A DNA stretch of 64,000 bases from Phragmites australis (Eukaryota > Streptophyta > Magnoliopsida > Poales > Poaceae). The stretch is from the NCBI RefSeq assembly GCF_958298935.1, contig NC_084927.1, forward strand, positions 23,696,001-23,760,000, read 5' to 3'. The position numbers and the translations under genes are program-made. Positions 57,787 through 64,000 of the stretch are shown here, one piece after another. The notes under the pieces were generated by a model. It saw nothing but the letters and a program-made list of their open reading frames with translations, was not told where the DNA came from and made no database searches. Every line of letters starts with the position of its first letter. Position 1 is the stretch's first letter.

Positions 57787-60000
57787 TCACAATCTGCTTG
57801 ATGCAGCAAGGTACTTAGTATGACGGCCTTGTGCCATCAATTTTCCTGTCTTTTTCTTCCTGAAATCGACAGATACAACGCCAACTGATTTTCCAGCGCG
57901 CAGCAACTTTCCCTCAACTTCTATTTCTTCCTGGACAATTAACCAAAAGAGTTAACAGTGAGTCAAACAACTTTGGAAAAATACATAGCAGTATGGAAAC
58001 AAACAAAAAGTTCAATATTAATCTAGCCTTCCAGTAGAACAACCCAGGACGAGCAGCCTATATTAGTATACTCTTCAGTGCGATATCTGAACAAGTATCA
58101 ATTATCAAGGTGGTTATTTCTGATGCGTACCAGGCATTTTCCCAGAGGTAAAGTGATCCAATCCCTACACTGCTTTAATAAGAAAGTTACTGCCAACAGA
58201 CTCCACTTCTAACTGATAAGAACGAAAAATGAATAAAGAGTGAATGCAGACTGATTCATTCAACCATCCTTTCTGCTTATATTTACAGCACATTTATACT
58301 TCTAGATAAGAAAAATGTCAGTTGCCAAAAGTTAAGAAGCTAAGAAGTAGTAAACAATTTATCTTGTCCATAGAGGTGCTGTTATCCCATGTTCACGATG
58401 TTAACTCATAAAAATATTACATACCACCCTCATAGAGGATCATGAAGCAAGTAAGCAACACTAAAGCTTCTAGAAGAATTTGTATCGAACCTATTCTAAA
58501 GAAACAATATTAAAGCTAATGATATTGACCTGACAGTAGGCAGGTGAATTACACACGCGCACAAAACTCAATAACAAATAAAGCATAATATTATTTGCAT
58601 CGAGGTATTTATTTTGGCATACATTAGGAACATCTCCTAAGCATGTCAAACAAAGGAAAGTGGTTTTATAATAAGCAATATGAATTAGGATTTATAAGTA
58701 CCATGTTTAAATAACGTCAGAAAATCAAACTAAAACATGGCCTCCTAGGTTCTGAATTTTGATATGATGAATACATCAAATCATCTATGAACAGGTGGAG
58801 AAGATCATCTATCGAATTCTTTGCCACGTCCTAATCAATGAACTTGCAGCACTGTATAAAGTTGTACCATCTTTAATCGCCATACTAGGCACCCTCTACA
58901 TGAGACAGAAAACTTAATTTATTTCAGGATGCCAGAAAACAGGAAATGGCACAAATCCAACAACTTTTATTAAGTTCAAAGCAATCACACACCTAATCCC
59001 AGCTCATTCCTTCTCCTTATCTGCTAAAACTTCGCACTCCAGCAAATTGACTAGTAGACAGTAGTAGTACATGTTGCAGAGAAGATTTAAGTCCATGAGG
59101 TCTAGCCATAACAACTTAGTGACACAGTTTCTGCTAGCCACGAAGCTGTTCACAACACCAAGCAGTAGAACTGCAGCAATCATGCCCAATTGCAATTTCC
59201 AGGAGACACGCCACCACGATAACAGCCTAGTCAGACATTCACGAACATGCCAGCGCCATGACAGAACCAAATCGTTAATAGAAAGTAGACGCCTTCAAAG
59301 TTCAACTAATCAGAGAGCAATTACTGACACTCAATCCCATTTCCTCACCAAACATGAACCTCAAAAGGTATAGAGAACGCAATCCCCGCCAGGAGGCCGG
59401 AGCCCGAAAGTTACTCGCCAAACCCCAATGTCTCAGCAATTTGGTAAGGCCCTAATTTGCCATCCAATTTCAAATCTCTCGAACTAAAAGTTTGTTGAGA
59501 CCATAATGAAACACAACCTGAAAAGTGAACCGAGAGAACGAGAAAGTCAGTCTCACCCCGACGGCAGCCACATCGACATAGGAGACGCTGATCTCGACGG
59601 AGACCCCACTGCTGGCGAGCCCGCTGCAGTAGAACACGGCCGACCCCACCTGGTCGGCGAGCGTTGCCGTGACGCCGCTGCGGAGGTACCCCGCGGAGCT
59701 CTGCAAACCAACACCAATTCGAACCAAACACCAGAAGTCTCGTCACCATCTCGAAGCAAGGAGCGTAAAGAGCTAAGAGTTCATAGGGTTTCATCGGCAG
59801 AGAGGGAGGCGAGGGTGTCTTACCGCGAGGCGAGGGGTGACGACGAAGGAGCAGAGGAGGCGACCGTGCTCCGCTGACTCGACACCGACGCCGCTGAGGA
59901 CGAAGGGGTCGTAGAAGTGGAGCCGGGGAGGGACGGAGCCGGTGATTTCCGAGACGGTGGCTGTAGGCTCGAGGGTTCGCCTCACCGCTTCCGGGTCCAT
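57787..60000 (-). CDS. Hotdog-fold acyl-CoA thioesterase (ACOT13-like)
   Basis: Three exons are 60000-59824, 59700-59557 and 57930-57787, all joined in phase 0 with GT-AG introns, giving 154 aa. The family hydrolyses acyl-CoA thioesters as hotdog tetramers or dimers. Exon 1 encodes MDPEAVRRTLEPTATVSEIT and a strand ending GRLLCSFVVTPRLA. Exon 2 encodes SSAGYLRSGVTATLADQVGS, with Asp75 in the expected catalytic helix, then ASSGVSVEISVSYVDVAAVG. Exon 3 encodes EEIEVEGKLLRAGKSVGVVS, VDFRKKKTGKLMAQGRHTKY and LAASSRL. The length is normal. An in-frame ATG at 60066 would add 22 residues (MPATGPAGSRWWNLLAGRSA), possibly an organelle presequence. I prefer the shorter start because the sequence before it is not typical of the family. 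Exact substrate is unknown. Confidence 0.92.
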
Positions 60001-60430
60001 GGCGGCAGCGCTCCGGCCGGCGAGGAGGTTCCACCACCGGGATCCGGCTGGACCTGTTGCTGGCACGCAACTCCCAAGACGAGTGGAGGACGTGGGGTTT
60101 GCTAAATTAGGCTGGCGTGGGAGACTGCGAACGGTCAGCTGACAATGGGACCCGGAGAGTGAGGGCTAGGATTGGGCCCCAGTCTCCAGGGGAAGCCAAA
60201 CCTTTTCTTTTGGAAAAAAAAAGGCTATTTGCCCGCGTGGTGCGTTTGGAGCGTTCATTTTTCATCCAACGTTCTAGATGTGTTTGTTAAATGACAAATT
60301 GATTCGTATGGAGACCAATCTGTGCATGCTGAACAGTCAATAATAGGCCAATAGCAATAATGCAAAATTCATTATATACCACCGAAACATCATGTCTTTC
60401 GGAAATGGGCAGATCACCTTGTATCCAGCA
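60001..60430. promoter_or_regulatory. Presumed promoter and 5' flank of the thioesterase gene
   Basis: The first 180 bp upstream are GC-rich, like a grass leader. Beyond 60190 the DNA turns AT-rich. No clear TATA box was found on the minus strand in the expected range, and no binding site can be claimed. Confidence 0.3.
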
Positions 60431-61124
60431 CATGACACCCTATGTAAGTACCGATACAGATACCGATATGTATCGGTTTGATACGGATACAGAAATACGT
60501 TATTTTTTAAAAACCTCGATACACGAATACGTTTACATTAAAAAAACATAAATAAATTACTCATATTCTACTTAAATTCTATTATATAACATATTTAAAA
60601 TCTCAATTTAAGAACATATTAAATGACATAACAAATTAACAACAGGTAGCTAAAGACAAGGGCACTAGTTTCATCAAAATAACTTGCATAGAACTATTAT
60701 CATTCAGCTGACACAACTGAACCAAGAGAAATATTCATAGATATATCATCATTTTTCTACCTACTCACTGAACTGAATGAGCTAAAGAACAAACAAGAAC
60801 ACATGACAAGCATTATTATATATTTTGAGAAGAACCAGTTATGTACTCGTGTTAATTATTGAATTGCAGTATTCTACTATGAGAACTGAGAAGACATATC
60901 ACTTCGGTTTATATGATGAGAATTGTGAAAGTAGTAGCTAGCAATTATGGTTTCAGTCCAATAGAATTTCTAGGAACTGACTTGGAGCTCTCAGGACTCT
61001 GGTCTTCAGGCCAAGCAATATAACTAACAAGTAGCAAAAAAGAAAATAACAGGTTCTCACATAGCCCATAACTGCTGCTACTTTGCTTGACAAACATAAT
61101 GCTAATGAGGTCCAAATTCAGCAT

Positions 61125-61186
<62 letters not shown>

Positions 61187-61559
61187 GCTTCTGTGCGATC
61201 GACTGGGCGGGTGGAGTGGCTGTCGGCTGGAGGCGTGGGTGACCGTCGGCGAGGTCGAGACCAGCGACGCCGAGAAGGCCCGCGTGCTGGTGCCAGGTGA
61301 GATGTGAGACTAGGAGGCGGCTGCGAGGCATCACCGGGAGAGCCGCGAGACACGAGAGGGAGGCTAGCAGATTAGGGATTTGAGTGGATCGAGAGGATTC
61401 TTGTTGGGTCAGACTGTATCCGTGAGGTATCTATAAATATCTGTTAAGGTATTCGATTTTCTTTTAATTATTTTTAGTTGGATACTTTTTGGATACATAT
61501 TTAAGTCAGATAGTGTTAGACTTGCATACGCACCTTCTTAAGTATCCGTGCCTTACAGA
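60431..61559. mobile_element. Possible DNA transposon remnant
   Basis: The left part reads TGTAAGTACCGATACAGATA and has several GATACGGATAC-type repeats. The reversed right end reads TGTAAGGCACGGATACTTAA. These may be decayed inverted termini of a hAT-like element with GATAC-rich subterminal regions. No matching 8-bp duplication was found. The interior holds the AT microsatellite and a GC-rich block at 61190-61400. Confidence 0.35.
61131..61182. repeat. (AT)n microsatellite
   Basis: An uninterrupted run of AT dinucleotides, about 26 units, is present. Frames across it encode YIYIYI text and are artefacts. Confidence 0.95.
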
Positions 61560-62253
61560 TAACATCGGTTAAATTTTTATTTTTTAGTGATTTATCATAT
61601 ATAGTTAACTTATATAATATTAAACTTAATAAGTGAGATATCAAAATTTAGCAGACTAAGTTCGGGACACCCAATCATTTTAATTCTAGATCCCCAACAG
61701 CTTTTGGACTATACCATCGAAAGAAACTGCGTCCGTACAGTATCACCAGAGATCACACCGTTTAGGAATTTTGCCTAGCAACAAAGCAGCTATACTTGCA
61801 AAAAGGAAATTGGGGGCAAATTCTTCTACTTAATTGCACCCCTCATTTTGAAACAACGTATCAGAATCAAGAGACCGCTTTGCACAGAATAGGGCATAGA
61901 AAAACAAAAAGGGACCACAATGACCTTATTCAATTCAGTAGCGTTATGACAGCAAATTTCAGTAACTACTGACCTTAGTATGTTTAACATAGACAATTGA
62001 CAACCTATAACATGGCACCGGCGTCATAAACATGCATCTCCCTACTGAATCTTGTAGCATCTCCCTACTGAACGATTGATCTGAACAGTTGCCCTGAACA
62101 TCCACTCAGTGTCGTCTGTAGCCTGCACTCTGTAGCATGGTGCCCCCAGTTTACTGCAGAATAGAGACGCCTCTAAGCATTGGATTCACAGAGCAAGACA
62201 CAGCAAAAATGCAGGAGTTACTGAACAGAAAAAGGGTGCATACGGCGTCTTGA
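61560..62253. other. Spacer downstream of the PDI relic
   Basis: This is AT-rich DNA with no assignable gene. The part nearest 62250 would correspond to the 3' untranslated region of the broken PDI gene. Confidence 0.4.
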
Positions 62254-63419
62254 TCAGAGTTCATATTTTACAGGTGCCGCCGGCGATGAAGATGTTGTGA
62301 CCTCCTCTTCTACAGCACCCGTCTGTGTTGCTTCGTCCACTACAGCAGCTGCACCGGCGTTGATGCCCTTGTTCTTCTTGATGAAACTGATGATGTCCTC
62401 AGCATCATCAGTTGGGATACCCCTCGACTGCGAAGTCCGTAGGGATATCGTTTGCAGTGCCATCCCGAGAAAACCAAGGGAATGAAAATGTGTATAACGC
62501 CTGACAGAAGTATGATCATATCACACAACCAAAAAAAGGATCAAACATGAAATGAAAATGGACCACCATCTTTAAAATGACCACGTCTTCATCGTCTTGC
62601 AATGGGACGGCAACTTCCTCCAAGATCGGGGCCAACTTCCGACAATGGCCACACAAAGTCGCATAGAACTCGAGCAGAACTGCACACACAAAAAAAAAAC
62701 CCATCATGTCAAGAGTGAATTCATAGAACTAAGAAATATATAGAGTCCGTGTTTATTATCCATGTGGCTTCAAACTTTTACTCATCCCGTAGCGTAACTA
62801 ACACGATGGGAAACTGGCTACGTAGCTTGAGTAAAAAACTGAAAGCTTATATACTGATTGCAGCAGCGACCCTATGTTGGTCGTTATGACTATTGACTAT
62901 GCAAAAATGAAGTCGTGTTTGAAAAAAAAAATATTTTAATCCTCCATAGGTTATATATACATGTACATGTTGGCTCCATACTTGATCTACGTTCCAGCAG
63001 TCGAAGCCTTGAGAATTGACTACAGTGATATATACATGTTTGGAGCAGGTAATGCAGGATTTGGGATCTGTTTACCCGACATGGATGGGGTATTAGATAA
63101 TGGATTTCAAACCCATCACTTTTTTATGTATCAGGCTTTTCTTATAAACTTGGTTTTCATGCTTTTATTTTTTGCTTTAAGTTGTGCATCACAGTTGCGC
63201 AGGAGCCGGAAGTATACTCTCGCACGATTGTATCACTTGAAATAACGATAAGAAGTAATAAAAGCTTTCTTTATTGAAAAAAGAAATATATCGAGGATTA
63301 CTCGGACTAGTGGGAGTAGCAGAACCAACCATTTTTTGCCAAAAACAACGTCGTCAATACTGTCAGCCACGACGACCTTCGCAGGCTGGTCATTCACCTT
63401 GGGAATTGGTTCCGACTTA
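62254..63419 (-). pseudogene. Protein disulfide isomerase (PDIL1-type) relic
   Basis: Three exon pieces of the C-terminal half of a plant PDI are recognisable. 63419-63325 reads KSEPIPKVNDQPAKVVVADS, then IDDVVFGKKW. 62679-62567 reads [20 protein letters not shown], then [18 protein letters not shown], with the CGHC active site kept but the usual PW before it lost. 62464-62254 starts GTANDIPTDFAVEGYP and then hits stops. A deletion of about 20 codons shifts the frame before DDAEDIISFIKKNKG. The acceptor at 62466-62465 is GG instead of AG. The end is KYEL where an ER-retention KDEL is expected. Upstream exons are not in the window. Together these show an inactive gene. Confidence 0.85.
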
Positions 63420-63680
63420 GGACTGTTTGTTTAGGCCAACGTTTTTTAAGCTTTTGTTGAAATCTAGATTTTTTTAAGAAGCTGGTTTCTAACTTTTGAC
63501 TATTTGTTTTTACGATAAATTTTTAGGTTCTCAGCATATGAAAAGCTAAAAAAGATACTCTTAGCTAGTTTCTCAGTTTTTAGCTTATTTCATCATAAAT
63601 CAGCTTTTCAAATGCCAATTTATTTCAACTTTTGATTTATGAAAAACAAAAACCAGCTAAAAGCTGAAACAAATTGGACC
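63420..63680. mobile_element. Tourist-like MITE next to a PDI exon
   Basis: TTA lies on both sides (63417-63419 and 63681-63683). The left end is GGACTGTTTGTTTAGGCC and the reversed right end is GGTCCAATTTGTTTCAGC. The element is 261 bp, AT-rich and non-coding, with internal AAGCT-type palindromes. It abuts the PDI exon that begins KSEPIP. Confidence 0.75.
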
Positions 63681-63789
63681 TTAACATAAGGCGCCAAGTT
63701 GCCGTGCTACATGAGCCACCCCATTGAGCAAGAAATGGTTTTTTTTACAGTAAAGTACTCTGAAACAGCTTAGTATCTAAGCAACAAAG

Positions 63790-63960
63790 TGAAATAGGAA
63801 AGTAGCTCAGGTGGTTTGGTGCGAGCTGTTCACCTAGTCTATCTAGGTTTGATCCCTTGGTCGTAACCTAGGTGTTTCATTTTCCACGTTTCATTTTCCG
63901 CCGAAGGGGTCTCCTTTCCGTATACCCTAAAAAAGTAGGAAAGGCCTCAACTATCTACTG
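63790..63960 (+). mobile_element. tRNA-derived SINE
   Basis: The stretch has an RNA polymerase III A box, TAGCTCAGGTGG (about 63804), and a B box, GGTTTGATCCC (about 63846), spaced as in tRNA genes, followed by a non-tRNA body. This matches plant SINEs. It lacks a tRNA cloverleaf and an obvious terminator. Edges are approximate. Confidence 0.7.
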
Positions 63961-64000
63961 CTTCATCCAGTGTACGATCTGATCAGGGTCGATAGTCGGA

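Noticed and set aside
59411..60070. 219-codon minus-strand frame over the thioesterase exons
   Set aside because: It is out of frame with the conserved hotdog protein and runs through both introns' splice sites.
62961..63245. 94-codon plus-strand hydrophobic frame
   Set aside because: No recognisable family; it lies in an intron of the PDI relic and its composition suits random AT-rich DNA or insertion debris.

Overview
The window is nuclear DNA of a grass (Poaceae), probably a panicoid. Short GC-rich gene islands sit in AT-richer DNA packed with nested LTR retrotransposons, LINE tails, MITEs and captured gene pieces. Introns have GT-AG borders. The gene order (TCHQD-class glutathione S-transferase, miR2118 hairpins, UVR8, a hotdog thioesterase, a PDI relic) is, as I remember it, like a block of rice chromosome 4. 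That synteny was recalled, not checked.

Layout. 0-9.5 kb: a tandemly duplicated segment carries six miR2118-type microRNA hairpins on the minus strand (three at 2.1-2.75 kb, three at 6.27-7.02 kb), a dead GST fragment at 0.76 kb and the intact TCHQD GST gene at 7.9-8.8 kb. 9.6-11.2 kb: a Pack-MULE-like unit with roughly 180-bp terminal inverted repeats holds LRR-receptor and GIL1/DUF641 gene fragments. 12-20.4 kb: a Stowaway MITE, a hAT element with a perfect 8-bp target duplication, a 3.44-kb solo LTR and a small CACTA element. 21.8-28.2 kb: a complete 11-exon UVR8 photoreceptor gene (442 aa). 28.5-33.6 kb: a degenerate 167-bp tandem repeat split by a 1.6-kb solo LTR, then unassigned DNA. 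33.65-41.0 kb: a 5'-truncated Sirevirus-like copia element on the minus strand. 41.0-53.3 kb: a nest four layers deep. LINE sequence was hit by a small copia element (duplication GTAGA). That copia was hit by a 4-kb LTR (CTTTC), and that LTR by a 3.4-kb LTR (CGGCC). 55.7-56.2 kb: a small intronless conserved plant gene. 57.8-60.0 kb: a three-exon thioesterase gene. 62.2-63.4 kb: a broken protein disulfide isomerase gene followed by a Tourist MITE and a tRNA-derived SINE.

The protein genes are unrelated housekeeping or stress genes: GST detoxification, UV-B perception, acyl-CoA thioester hydrolysis. The most notable functional content is the miR2118 cluster. In grasses this family triggers 21-nt phased siRNAs in developing anthers and targets NLR genes. 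The cluster shows how such arrays grow by local duplication and how transposons erode them. No CRISPR, operon or prokaryotic feature is present, and I found no system of an entirely new kind.
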